Shown one piece after another: positions 23,900-34,274 of a stretch of 64,000 bases of DNA; the stretch's first letter is position 1; each line of letters opens with the position of its first letter. The DNA comes from Nannobrachium achirus. Lineage: Eukaryota > Chordata > Actinopteri > Myctophiformes > Myctophidae. Below the pieces are notes generated by a model that was not told the DNA's origin, ran no database searches, and saw only the letters and a list, made by a program, of their open reading frames with translations. The position numbers and the translations under genes were made by a program. The DNA lies in assembly GCA_963921795.1 (NCBI GenBank), contig OY997654.1:1567867-1631866 (forward strand). Direction: 5' to 3'.

Positions 23900-23986
23900 G
23901 GGGTTATGATGGAAGTATGTTCAGGTTTGGGCCTTGCGTGGGTGAAATAGGCTCTCTCTCCCCCTCTCCCTCTCCCTCGCCCTTCG

Positions 23987-24654
23987 TATCTCCAAGTTTC
24001 AAATTTGTATGTTTTTTCACCAAGTAAAGCCCTGCTCATACCAAAGTAGTGAAAACAGCCGATCTACAAGCACACAACGCCTCGCGGTGCGAGGCGTTGT
24101 GTGCTTGTAGATCTGCTATTTTCACTAGTTTAGTTCATTTTTTTAACACACGGGTGACTAACAGGTCATGTTGACCGTTTTTGAGATCGCAAATGCAATA
24201 ACTCTCCCCCCGTGAAGGTCTCAGAAATGTCCCTTTCCATGAATTTTCCTAAATACTCAAGACATAATGTTTTTTTCCCCTTCTGAAACGTATGAAATAA
24301 TATACCATTATACCACTCTGACTGTTAGTTATCGGTCATAAAGACAGGTCTCATCCATTCCTCCCCCTCCCAGAAGCAAGGAGAGAATTTCACACCTTGT
24401 GCGTTCCCCATTTGAGAGGTCAATTGAAATGCTAATTCACATTTGGAAGACAATAGAACCCCCGCTGGCAGCAGGGGAGGAGGTGTTGCTCTCCTGGGCC
24501 AAAAGGGAGAGAATGTACCCGTCAATTTGACTGATAAATGCAGTCAGAGTGGAAGTGATTTTTTTTCAGTCACCTGAGTGTTAAATGATAAGTACAATGA
24601 AGTACAAAACGAACGGTTTTGGACATACGAGGTTTCCACCCGACAGCGACGATA
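23987..24654 (+). mobile_element. Family A MITE, copy A4, split by a TTAA element
   Basis: The left end is truncated at the pyrimidine-rich tract (it starts at TTCGTATCTCCAAG). The intact hairpin is at about 24047-24124. The 3' part (AAACGAACGGTTTTGGACAT to CCGACAGCGACGAT) resumes at 24585. The gap between is a separate TTAA-flanked insertion. Confidence 0.75.
24143..24584. mobile_element. TTAA-flanked (piggyBac-like) insertion inside A4
   Basis: TTAA at 24143-24146 and 24581-24584, with inner ends CACACGGGTGACT and the inverse of CACTCAGGTGACT (11 of 13 identical). Copy A5 shows the uninterrupted sequence CATTTTTTAAATGATAAATA, so the event is a clean TTAA insertion. Interior is non-coding. 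Confidence 0.8.
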
Positions 24655-24920
24655 TATATCGTCACTGTCGGGCAGAAACCTTGTATCTCCAAGTTTCAAA
24701 TATTTATGTTTTTTCATAAAGTAAAGCCCTGCTTCATCATACAAGACTGTCACACAAGACTAGTGAAAACAGCAGATCTACAAGCACACAACGCCTCGCG
24801 GTGCGAGGCGTTGTGTGCTTGTAGATCTGCTATTTTCACTCGTTTAGTTCATTTTTTAAATGATAAATACGAAACGAACGGTCTTGGACATACAAGGTTT
24901 CCACCCGACAACGACGATAT
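24655..24920 (+). mobile_element. Family A palindromic MITE, copy A5, intact
   Basis: Full-length copy: TCGTCACTGTCGGGCAGAAA to CCACCCGACAACGACGATAT. The central hairpin at about 24765-24840 is perfect, with apex CCTCGCGGTGCGAGG. It sits directly beside A4, sharing an ATATAT junction. Confidence 0.85.
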
Positions 24921-24928
24921 ATATATAT

Positions 24929-25840
24929 ACCAGTAAGACTCCCTAATCGGGAGATAAGCGACCGTTGGTCGCTTATCTCCACAAATATCACAGCCTCCAC
25001 CTCTCACGTCATACGGGCAGCCATAGTTACACCTGGAATGTTGAATCTCCATATATGGAGATAACCTACCCATCACACAAAGTCTGACCTCACCAGCCCA
25101 TACCTGGGCATGGACGACTTATATCTCCATATACGGAGATGGCCATATATGGAGATACGATGACATCACAGAGTCCACAGCTGATGATGTGGCGTGATGT
25201 CATACAATACACAAACAAGCCCTATATAAAGGGGCAATTCTCACCAGGGAAGAGAGCATTCCCCACTAGCTGAGTATCTTAAGATGGTTGGATGTGATGA
25301 TAAGCCACAAATAGGCCAAAAGTTTGTTTTACCAATTATCAAGAATACGGGCAGTTGACAGTTTGCCATTGTTACACATTGAAGTTGAATCTCCATCTGA
25401 ATCCCTTTTATGCCCATATATGGAGATCCCTGCTCTGAGTATCTGACATCACTAATCCCTTTTATGCCCATATATGGAGATCCCTGCTCTGAGTATCTGA
25501 CATCACTAATCCCTTTTATGCCCATATACAGTATGGAGATCCCTAACAGAATCCATTTTATGCCCATATATGGAGATACCTGCTCTGAGTATCTGACATC
25601 ACTGTGATGTCACCTGTTTATGCCTAAATATGGAGATCCCTGCTCTGAGTATCTGACATCACTGCGATCTCACCTGTGATGTCACAGTGACACATCACCT
25701 CAGTATCTGTGATGTCACAGTGACACATCACCTCAGTATCAGGCGTTACACGTATACATTGAGCAGGGCAAAGGTGTGACGTGTGTGACGGACGGACGGA
25801 CGGACGGACGGACGGACGGACGGCCGGTGGAGGTTTTCAT
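24929..25840 (+). mobile_element. Helentron/HINE-like element H1
   Basis: Begins ACCAGTAAGACTCCCTAATC; two small hairpins follow at once (CTCCCTAATCGGGAG, then GATAAGCGACCGT and its inverse). The middle carries CTCCATATATGGAG motifs and minisatellite units. The end has (ACGG)n (25788-25821) and CCGGTGGAGGTTTTCAT. This plan (fixed structured end, central minisatellite, ACGG tract) resembles Helentron-associated elements such as bivalve pearl elements. It is directly followed by H2, head to tail. Confidence 0.65.
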
Positions 25841-25982
25841 ACCAGTAAGACTCCCTAATCGGGAGATAAGCGACCGTTGGTCGCTTATCTCCACAAATAG
25901 GCCAAAAGTTTGTTTTACCAATTATTACACTCTATGTGAACATTTACATCAACAAATCCCAAGTACAGGGCATCATCTGGGA

Positions 25983-26268
25983 TACAATCCCTTTTATGCC
26001 CATATATGGAGATCCCTAACATAATCCCTTTCATGCCCATATATGGAGATCCCTAACAGAATCCCTTTTATGCCCATATATGGAGATCCCTAACAGCATC
26101 CCTTTTATGCCCATATATGGAGATCACTAACAGCTAACAGAATCCCTTTTATGCCCATATATGGAGATCCCTAACAGAATCCCTTTTATGCCCATATATG
26201 GAGATCCCTAACAGAATCCCTTTTATGCCCATATATGGAGATCCCTAACAGAATCCCTTTTATGCCCA
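25983..26268. repeat. 37-bp minisatellite, unit containing CCATATATGG
   Basis: Seven or more tandem 37-bp units of the form AATCCCTTTTATGCCCATAT followed by ATGGAGATCCCTAACAG. The CCATATATGG centre is a perfect palindrome and matches CC(A/T)6GG. Confidence 0.9.
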
Positions 26269-26269
26269 G

Positions 26270-26375
26270 TTGGTTGCTAGGGTAAAAAAACATGGTTGCT
26301 ATGGTAAACAGTTGGTTGCTAGGGTAAACAGTTGGTTGCTAGGGTAAAACCATGGTTGCTAAGGTGGTTGCTAAC
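26270..26375. repeat. 20-bp minisatellite GGTTGCTAGGGTAAACAGTT
   Basis: Several tandem copies of the 20-bp unit with small variations. The same unit is amplified at 42790-43138. Confidence 0.9.
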
Positions 26376-26608
26376 GTACACTAACAGACCAGCAACAACA
26401 GACTGTTGCCACAGCAACGTACACAAAGGTTTGTGTACACATGTGGTGTGATGTCATACTGAAGATATATGACATCACACCGTACACAAACAAAGGTGTG
26501 ACGTGTGACGTGTGACGGACGGACGGACGGACGGACGGACGGTGGAGGTTTTCATAGTAAACTGCTCCCTGACGGTCGCAACTAAACTGCGACCTTACGG
26601 TCGCAATA

Positions 26609-27119
26609 AATTCACCACCCCGAGTGCCCCTTATAAATCTGCTACACCATTTCTACCCTGCCCCCGTGTACAGTAGCCGCAACTTAATTCTAAATGTTAC
26701 TGAACTCCCTGTCAAACACTGTGTTGATAAATCTCCTAGTTATACTTAAATCAATACAGGGGCCAGGTGGTGGGTGAAAGACCTTTATAATCCTTGCCCT
26801 CAGCAATCCTTAGCACAGTACAGGCCACTCTGCTTTTATCATTTGAACCTGACAGTATGGTAGCTTGTTGAGTAGGCCTAATCCATATAGTTTGAAACCA
26901 CTCTTGGGCACACACACACCCTAAACTATTCCAATTAAAGTTGCTGAGATGTAATTTCACCGTTAGAAAACTTGGGAAACCTAATTTATTGATGCTCTTG
27001 TAAAACGTTCACGAAGTGAAACGTCAATGGGACAATGTTACAGGCAAGGTACTGTAAACATGATTTGTGCCCTCATAAGCACACTCAAAATGTAAAGGAC
27101 AAACAAATCTGTCTTTTAT
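26609..27119. other. Unassigned non-coding stretch
   Basis: Short frames only; no element boundary recognised. Confidence 0.4.
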
Positions 27120-27530
27120 ACCAGTAAAATCTCCCTAAATCAGGAGATATAAGCGCCCGTCAGGTCGCATACACAAACTTTAGAAGGCAATCGTAGCCAA
27201 TCAGGGGGGAATATGGGAAATGGGACAGATCCATGTTGATGACATGACTTTAGAGATACTGTGCTTTGTGTGATTTTAGGGCAAAATCTGTTGGAGCAGT
27301 GCGTCCAAAAATGTGTTTTGCAAAAATCGGTGCTAGAAGAGGGCCATGTGAGAAATCAGGGCCGGAGGTTGTGGTTTGCCAGCCAAGGAGTGTGTGTGTG
27401 TGCAAAGTGTGGCATGAATAGGGGCAACGGTGCAGGAGATAAGATTAGGGCCAAAAGTGTGACGTGACGTGACGTGACGTGACGTGACGTGACGTGACGT
27501 GACGTGACGTACAAAAGGGAGGGACAGGAG
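27120..27530 (+). mobile_element. Degenerate Helentron/HINE-like element H3
   Basis: Begins ACCAGTAAAATCTCCCTAAA with a decayed CTCCCTAAATCAGGAG hairpin and shares GCATGAATAGGGGCAACGG-type sequence with 29191-30075. It ends in a pentanucleotide GTGAC array (27458-27510) in place of the ACGG tract. The right border is approximate. Confidence 0.5.
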
Positions 27531-28224
27531 GGTAACTTGGCCATTGCTGGTAGTTAGTGGTGTACTAAACCCCAAATGACTTTATATATTTTTATATAAG
27601 TCATAAGCATCAGAAAATTCAGATAATAAAAGCAATCTACTTATGAACAGTACTCAAGTAAAATGTTCCTCGTTTCTGTCCACCACGGGTGGTGGTCAGC
27701 CATTAGCGGCGGCCATTTACCCTACTGATCATGTTGAATTCACCCTTTAGCCTTCTGGTTGGTCCCTGACTGACCAACCAGCAGGCTCTATCTGCCTTGT
27801 CCCGCCCTGGTTCCGCCTTTTTTATGTTGAATTTGCTAAAACATAATCTTTGGAGGAATAAAAACATTTCAAAACATCACTATATTGCTTCTGACCAGCT
27901 CCATTTTACTGAAACCAAATTTTAAATTAGAATTGAACACACATAATAACAATACAAAGCAACTGAATTAAAATGATAGTGGTTTGAGTGTCCCACCGAA
28001 TGACACAGCAACCAATGGGTGAGAAGAGGGGCGGGACAACGGGCGGGACTTGACAAAGGGTGAATTGGTGGTGGAGGTCATCAGTGAGGACTGAGGAGAG
28101 TGCTCTCTGTTGGCCTCTTTAGCCTGAGCCAATCAGAGCACGAGAAGAGACGCAGAACTGAGCAGGAAGCCAACAACAAAAGATAAAAAGAGGGCCGCAC
28201 GGACGCAATATTGACATTAGGGCA
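27531..28224. other. Unassigned non-coding stretch
   Basis: Moderate GC and no bounded element or convincing exon. Contains GACTGACCAACC-type small inversions near 27770. Confidence 0.4.
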
Positions 28225-28537
28225 TTAAAGGGGAAGACCACCCATTTTCAATATTGAATATGTCATTAATATACCTTAGAGGAGTTGTGTGGAAATAGAA
28301 AAAAAGTTCCCCCCCTTCTGTGTTGCCTAGAACTGGAGGATTGATTTTGGGGTTTGTATTGTAAAGTACAACTTGATGACATCACACATTGAACTTTACA
28401 ATACAAACCCAAAATCAATCCTCCAGTTTTAGGCAACACAGAAGGGGGGGGAACTTTTTTTTCTATTTCCACACAACTCCTCTAAGTTATATTAATGACA
28501 TAGTTCAATATTGAAAATGGGTGGTCTTCCCCTTTAA
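28225..28537. mobile_element. TTAA-flanked near-perfect palindrome (Kolobok/T2-like MITE)
   Basis: Starts TTAAAGGGGAAGACCACCC and ends with the inverse. The two arms of about 140 bp are almost identical (for example GGAGGATTGATTTTG and its mirror, GTGTGGAAATAG and its mirror) around a short centre GATGACATCACAC. TTAA termini with AAAGG agree with T2/Kolobok MITEs. No coding. Confidence 0.82.
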
Positions 28538-28539
28538 CG

Positions 28540-28975
28540 ACTTGTGATTTTTGCAAGTCGACTCGACTCAGTATAAAGTAGAGTTGAAGTCGACTTTATC
28601 GTTTGATGACGTCACCACATCATACATGACCCCCCAATTATTTTGGGGGGTCCCCAGATGATTAACTTAATGTGATACATTGTTTTCTCACTCAACTGTA
28701 AACAAACCAACATAACGTTTAAGAGTATAGAGGGTATCTTCACAATTCTAAAGTGCCAATTTAAGGACTTTTTAATACCTCTAGAATGGCAAATTAAACA
28801 TTGTCCAAATTGTCAAATATATAGAGGCAGAAATTGTGAAAATAGACGATGTACATAGCATGTAGATCTGCTATTTTCACAATAGAAAGTATATATAAAA
28901 AAAATCCAACTTCGACTTTCGATTTTCTCTGGTGGGAGTCGACTTGTGTAATGTCGACTTTTTCGTACAGCCCTA
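28540..28975 (-). mobile_element. hAT-like element rich in GTCGACTT motifs, with nested fragment
   Basis: Right end GTACAGCCCTA is the inverse of a TAGGGCTGTAC hAT start, and the left part has inverted AAGTCGACTCGACT motifs. The middle (about 28628-28870) is an inverse relative of 9216-9647 and includes a shortened hairpin (GTGAAAATAGACGATGTACA with its mirrored arm ending CTATTTTCAC). Confidence 0.55.
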
Positions 28976-29190
28976 TTTGACATGCTCAGTTTGTTTGTTT
29001 TTGTCTTCCCAGTTGTGGTGCACTGAACAACCCCATCCAAACATATTTAGATAATATAAAAAACTGACTGAAGAAACACTTAATATCATTCAGCAAGCCA
29101 ATAGTGGATGAACTCGTACACTAGCCTAGTATTGACGGCGTGTTTAAATTGAATGCTCAATAGACTGTAACGTTAGCACTGAGACTACTC

Positions 29191-30075
29191 ACCAGTAAGA
29201 CTCCCTAATCGGGAGATAAGCGACCGTAGGTGGCTTATCTCCACAAATCCCAAAAAATTTGTTTTTCCAAAATCTTCCTGATCCATGTTGATGACATGAG
29301 TGTAGACATGCTGTGTAGTGATATTCGTGATTTTAGGGCAAAAACTGTAGGAGCAGTGTCCAAAAATGTGTTTTAAAAATCGGCCTGAAGGTGGCGCTAC
29401 AATAGGGCCATGTGAGAAATGAGGGGTGGGGTCTCCGCGTTGCCTTGGCGGACGAATAGGTACCGGCCCCGGCTCTCCCGGACGCTCCTAGCCAGAGTTA
29501 CGGCATTTTATGTGCGCTGCAGTGGCAGGGGGTCCTCCACTGGGGGGCGCCACCACTTTTGCATCCGTTCTGGAGCACCAGGAGTCGGTGGTCCCCGGGA
29601 ATTCCCCGTGAGCAGCCCCGTTGGGGTGGTCATTTGGTCATTTTTGCACATTTGGTCATTTTTTACATCTGGGGGTCCCCCACCAGGTCCCTGGGGCTCC
29701 GGGGGTCCTTGGAGGTTGTAGTTTGGCAGGCAAGGAGTGTGTGTGTAAAATCTGGCATGGATCGGGTCAACGGGTGCGGAGATATAAGCAGGGAAAAAGT
29801 GTGACGTGTGACGTGTGACCACATTTGGTCATTGTTTACATCTGGGGGTCCCCCAGGGACCTGGGGGTCCCTGGGGCTCCGGGGGTCCTTGGAGGTTGTA
29901 GTTTGGCAGTCAAGGAGTGTGTGTGCAAAATTTGGCATGGATGGGGGCAACGGTTGTGGAGATATGAGCAGGGCAAAAGTGTGACGGACTCACTCACTGA
30001 CTGACTGACTGACTGACTCAGCCACGGACAGCCGGTGGAGGTTTCTACAGTAAGTAGCTCCCTACGGTCGCAATA
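29191..30075 (+). mobile_element. Helentron/HINE-like element H4
   Basis: ACCAGTAAGACTCCC terminus with both hairpins, a duplicated internal block of about 125 bp (around 29700-29820 and 29885-30000, both with GGAGGTTGTAGTTTGGCAG), a GACT tetranucleotide tract, CCGGTGGAGGTTTCTACAG and the final TCCCTACGGTCGCAATAA. Open frames here follow the GGGGTCCCC-rich repeats and are not genes. Confidence 0.65.
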
Positions 30076-30086
30076 ACCGTATAGTC

Positions 30087-30493
30087 CAACGTTTTCAGGC
30101 CAAGGACCCCTTTGTTGAGAGAGAGAGAGAGATGAAGCAGGGACCCCCACAATCTGTTCAGATTCCATATAGTTTCACTGTTTGACAGCACAATCATCAG
30201 TGTATTTTGGATTCATGTCAATTTGTGTTTTCAGATATTTAACCACTTGAACCGTCAATACTTAATAAACTTGACCTTTCACTCTGTACTGTGTGCTCTT
30301 TTCCCCCTCTTCCCCAAAGCTCTTTGACGAAATTTTTGGCTAAAGTTCTCCGAATATGGACGCTATAGGGTTCAAGTGGTTAACATAAAAAAGGAGGAAA
30401 AAAAAGTTTCTATCACTCAAAGATTTTAGAGGACCCCCTGTAGTAACTCTGAGGACCCCCTAGGGGTCCCGGATCCCCTGTTGAAGACCCATG
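30087..30493 (+). mobile_element. hAT-like element with 8-bp TSD GTATAGTC
   Basis: GTATAGTC flanks both sides (30079-30086 and 30494-30501). The interior has GACCCCTTTGTTGAGAGAGA at the left and CCTAGGGGTCCCGGATCCCC at the right. Relatives are at 4449-5322 (reverse) and within 61872-62410. Non-coding. Confidence 0.75.
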
Positions 30494-30501
30494 GTATAGT
30501 C

Positions 30502-31504
30502 TGTATGGATTTGCATATCCTGATCTGTAATTACCGTCACGTAAAGGTTGAAAGTAAAATGAGTTGAATGCATTGACACAAGTGTTTACATATCCGTTGT
30601 GGAACATAATCCAGTGTAACGTTTTTTATTATTTTTTTTTATTGCTGTTAACACATATGGTGCCAACCCCGAGTTTCCCGAGTTTGTATTGGTACTACCG
30701 CTGTGCCAACCCCGAGTTTCCCGAGTTTGGGCCGTTTTTCAATTTTTTTTTTTTTTTTTTTTTTCAAATTTTTTTTTTCAAAAATATTTTTTTGGACCTC
30801 CAGAAATGTGTTAGGCATGATCGCGATCGCGAAATTGCATGTTTAACCCCCATACCAACCCATTCTTTCAAACATGGCAGCCATGTTTGTTTACATCTGA
30901 AGAAAACATAATGGCTCATAAATCATGAATGCCTGAACGGATTTCCAAGCGGATTTTTTTGTTTGAAAGCTGTGAACAGCATCTACACACGTGGTGCATC
31001 ATCTAGGCATGGGCGTGCACAATCCGTGCACTATAAATGACATGGAGGTCTATGGAGACCATGGCATCGCGGGACATTGAAGAGAAAAAATCATTGCAAC
31101 ATTCTGCCCACTCGTTGATTATTCATAAAAGGCAAACTGTGATCCAAGATCCATGTAAAAACTTTAAGAAGTGTGGTTAACAGAATGTGGCCAGGCAGAT
31201 ACAAGTTGTACAGAAAGTACTCTGCTACTTTTGGGGGTTATTTTCTTCAAAGCACTGCTGAAACGAACACTTTTCTTCTCATCACACATCAGAATGAGTA
31301 GCAAACAAGACAGGCACCATCTCAGCAAATGTCAAAATAAAAGAGTATCCTCCATCTCTCGAGTCTCACGTTCATTACAGGCAATTTGGCCTGGCGGGTT
31401 TGCATGTCTGCACGTTGCCATGCCTGAACGTCATCGGGACGTCTCGTTAGCATTTCTCCCATTGGGGCTGATACCTCGCCGGGCTACGAGAGACAGAAAC
31501 AATC
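30502..31504. other. Unassigned non-coding stretch with poly-T and a 30-bp direct repeat
   Basis: A direct repeat built on GTGCCAACCCCGAGTTTCCC occurs twice at about 30660-30730, followed by poly-T. No gene recognised. Confidence 0.45.
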
Positions 31505-32098
31505 TTACCCCATTCAGAACGGGTACACATTATTATTTTATGCTTTAACTATTGAAAAATAGCAGATCTACAAGCTCACAGCGCGGCACAGAGTGCCGCG
31601 CTGCGAGCTTGTAGACCTGCTATTTTTGAAAAAACGTGAACATTTGAATTTTGACCCGATTCTATTAAGTGTCTTTTAAATCCTTCTAAGGTTTTTTTGA
31701 AAAACCTTATGTTTATATGTCAGCAATCTGGCCAGCCATCGTCAAAGAAAAGGTCCTTTTCACTTGAACTGGAGCTCAGTTAGTCTGTTCTTGAGAGACT
31801 ACTGTGTCATTGGTTCTCAAACCTTTCATGTGAAGGACCCCCAAAATGATATGTATGACCCGCATCTCAAAATATTTAGTTCCATGGACCCCCCCAGAAG
31901 CAACATTTGAGTTACAAATGTTCGCTTTAAAGTCAAAGATTTGCACACATTTTCACGACTTTTAAAAAAATAGCAGATCTACAAGCTCGCAGCGCGGCAC
32001 TCGGTGCCGCGCTGTGAGCTTGTATATCTGCTATTTTTCAATAGTTAAAGCATAAAACAATAATACACTATAACGCGTACCCGCTCTAAATGGGTTAA
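31505..32098 (+). mobile_element. Family B double-hairpin MITE, copy B4
   Basis: Left CCCATTCAGAACGGGTACAC, right CTCTAAATGGGTTAA. Hairpin 1 at 31555-31630 and hairpin 2 at 31968-32042 are nearly perfect, with GCGGCAC..GTGCCGC apices. The centre is slightly shortened. Confidence 0.82.
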
Positions 32099-32696
32099 AA
32101 AGCTGCGAAAAGCGCCGTTGAATGAGTGAAGGGTCAGCGCGCCAACAGTTAGGGGGAAAGCCTCGGGGACATGTATAAAATTGGATCTGCCATTTTCTGA
32201 AAAATGTGCTGTTGATTTGATAGTTTTCAGGTCCGGCTTTTGTTCCTGAGGATGTCCATACAAGTTGATGAAGACAAATTACAGGTGCTTCCAAGGAAGG
32301 GAGAGAAAGGAAAAAAAGAAAAAGAAAAAAGAGAACAGAAAATTGATCTCAGGGGAGGTCGATTTCATCTTCTTATGCATTCAGAGGGGCTGTAATTTTC
32401 CGAGTACAACATTTGCTGGGAACGCGTGGAGAATTGCAGCGCGTTGATTACCACAAACATGACGCAGGTTTCACTGTATGATGCAACTGGAAAGCACGTT
32501 TACTCCAAGCGTACTGACACAACGGAGCACGGATGAGAGTGAATTAACAATAAATGACGTCGTTGACGAACCTAATATAGCAATAAGTAAGTTGTTTTGC
32601 TCTAGCAAAAGGATGTGTGACATTGTACTGTATGTGTGCGAGAATAAATCGCATCGCAACGCGTTGTGAGCTTGTAGATCTGCCATTTTAAAAAAC
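32099..32696. other. Unassigned stretch with a half hairpin module
   Basis: Includes AACGCGTTGTGAGCTTGTAG at about 32655-32690, the 3' arm of the hairpin module without a clear 5' arm. No gene recognised. Confidence 0.45.
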
Positions 32697-32867
32697 ATTT
32701 AGTACTTTTACTTTTGGTACTTTAAGTACATTTTGATGCCAATACTTTCCTGCTTTTACTCAAGTACATTTTGAATTCCGGACTTTTACTTGTAACAGAG
32801 TATTTCTGTATTGCAATATTGATACTTTTACGTAAGTAAAATAATTGAATACTTTTTCCACCGTTGT
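32697..32867. mobile_element. Interspersed repeat of the AAGTACTTTTAC type
   Basis: AGTACTTTTACTTTTGGTAC to GAATACTTTTTCCACCGTTG is a widespread fish-type interspersed repeat. A relative in the opposite orientation is at about 45760-46010. Family recognised by general appearance only. Confidence 0.5.
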
Positions 32868-33085
32868 CGCACTCACATGCAATTCCATGCATGTGTCTGT
32901 TCCGTACATCATGTCCTGTTGTGCAAGCAGACTCATGCACGTAGCCTACTGTACTGTATTGTGTGTGCGTGTGTGTGCAGTGTGCGCGCGTGCGCGCTGC
33001 AGCATTGGTTCGCATTCTTTTCAGAATTTTCCGCGGCGATTTCAATGAGCTTACTATATTAGAATCACAGAGGGCTTCCATCTAG

Positions 33086-34066
33086 CAGGGGTGTCGCACC
33101 AAACCCTGGGCCCTGGGTACAAGGATTCACCGCGGGCCCCCCCACGAATGTTCTTCATAGGGGGAGGGGGTTTAACCCATTTAGTCTGGGAACGCATCAT
33201 GATTACGCATTATTTTGTGCAAAAAATAGCAGATCTACTTTTGAAAAATTGTAAAAAAAATAAATAAAAAAAAAATCTATATCAGTGGTGCTCATAACTT
33301 TTTCATGTGAAGGACCCCCAAAATGATATGTATTTGGCCACGGACTCCATCTCAAAATATTTAGTTCCAGGGACCCTCCAGAAGCAAAATTTGATGTTCG
33401 CTTAAAGCTGTACTGTGGAAGCTGCTCAACTAGAGGTCAGTAGCGGTATTGCTTTTTTCGGCCGGAGTCGCCACGGACCACCGCGGCCGTCGCGAGCACC
33501 CCCGCTCGCCGATACGCATCCGTATAGCCGTCATTTTTAGACCAGGATTGAGGGAGTAGCAGGCAAGATTCCTTCACCAATGTAAACACAGTTGCTGAGG
33601 GAAGCTACTTCCTTTAGAGACAGCAAGACTCGCTGTGATTGGCCGGTGGTGTATGATCTGCGCTGTGATTGGCCGGTAGTGTATCATGTGGGAGATGACA
33701 TCATTTTGCCGGGAAATTCTACCCCCCTCACAACTCATAGAAAAAATATAAAGAGAAGGCTTCAGAAGCTGAAAATAACAGAGTGGGTGTTCTAAAACTT
33801 TAGCGATTTAACAGTTAGGACAATTTTAAGATTTGTTTTATAAAAAAAGTTACATGGTATAACTTAAAAAAAAAGACATATTCAATGGTTTGCACATCAC
33901 ATTTTCAGTTTCACGACTTATTCAAAAATAGGAGATCTATGCCGCGCTGTGAGCTTGTGTATCTGCTATTTTTTTAATAGCTAAAGTATAAAATAATTAA
34001 GGCCCCTCCACCTTGGGCCCTAGTAACTCAGTCCCACTCCCCCCCCCCCTCTCTGTGACGCCCCTG
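33086..34066. mobile_element. Family C hAT MITE, copy C3, interrupted
   Basis: Starts CAGGGGTGTCGCACCAAA and ends CTGTGACGCCCCTG. Same content as C1, with degraded hairpin modules near 33226 and 33925. A TTAA-flanked 466-bp element interrupts it at 33402-33867. The flanking 8-mers do not match well. Confidence 0.7.
33402..33867 (+). mobile_element. TTAA element with TTAAAGCTGTAC ends, copy 1
   Basis: TTAA at 33402-33405 and 33864-33867. Terminal inverted repeat TTAAAGCTGTACTGTG against the inverse of TTAAGTTATACCATGT. The empty site ATGTTCGCTTAAAAAATAC is present in copy C1, which demonstrates TTAA insertion. The inverted sister copy is at 48198-48694. It has an unusually GC-rich segment at 33450-33530. 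Confidence 0.82.
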
Positions 34067-34274
34067 CAGCTAGTCTGCCGCAGCCTGCATTCAGAAGCAG
34101 GGTCCCTGGAGCCTCTGTTTACCAACCAAGTTGGATTTGCTGCTTTCGTTCACAGCCTGGCTGAGGCACCAGCACCAGCAACACCCCCCGGCCACTCTCT
34201 CCCCTCCACTCTCCCAGCCCAACCCCCTGCCAGTTCCAGAGGCTTTCATTTTGTCGCACATCCTTATTATAGCC

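Larger units (their letters stand above)
25841..26608 (+). mobile_element. Helentron/HINE-like element H2
   Basis: ACCAGTAAGACTCCC start with hairpins, then two minisatellites (25983-26268 and 26270-26375), a GTGTGATGTCATACTG region, (ACGG)n at 26515-26542, and the 3' end TAAACTGCTCCCTGACGGTC with small GCGACC/GGTCGC inversions. Subterminal GCGACCGT at one end is mirrored by ACGGTCGC at the other, as subterminal inverted repeats should be. Confidence 0.65.

Noticed and set aside
25983..26268. CRISPR-like array
   Set aside because: Units of 37 bp are contiguous with no unique spacers, and the genome is eukaryotic.
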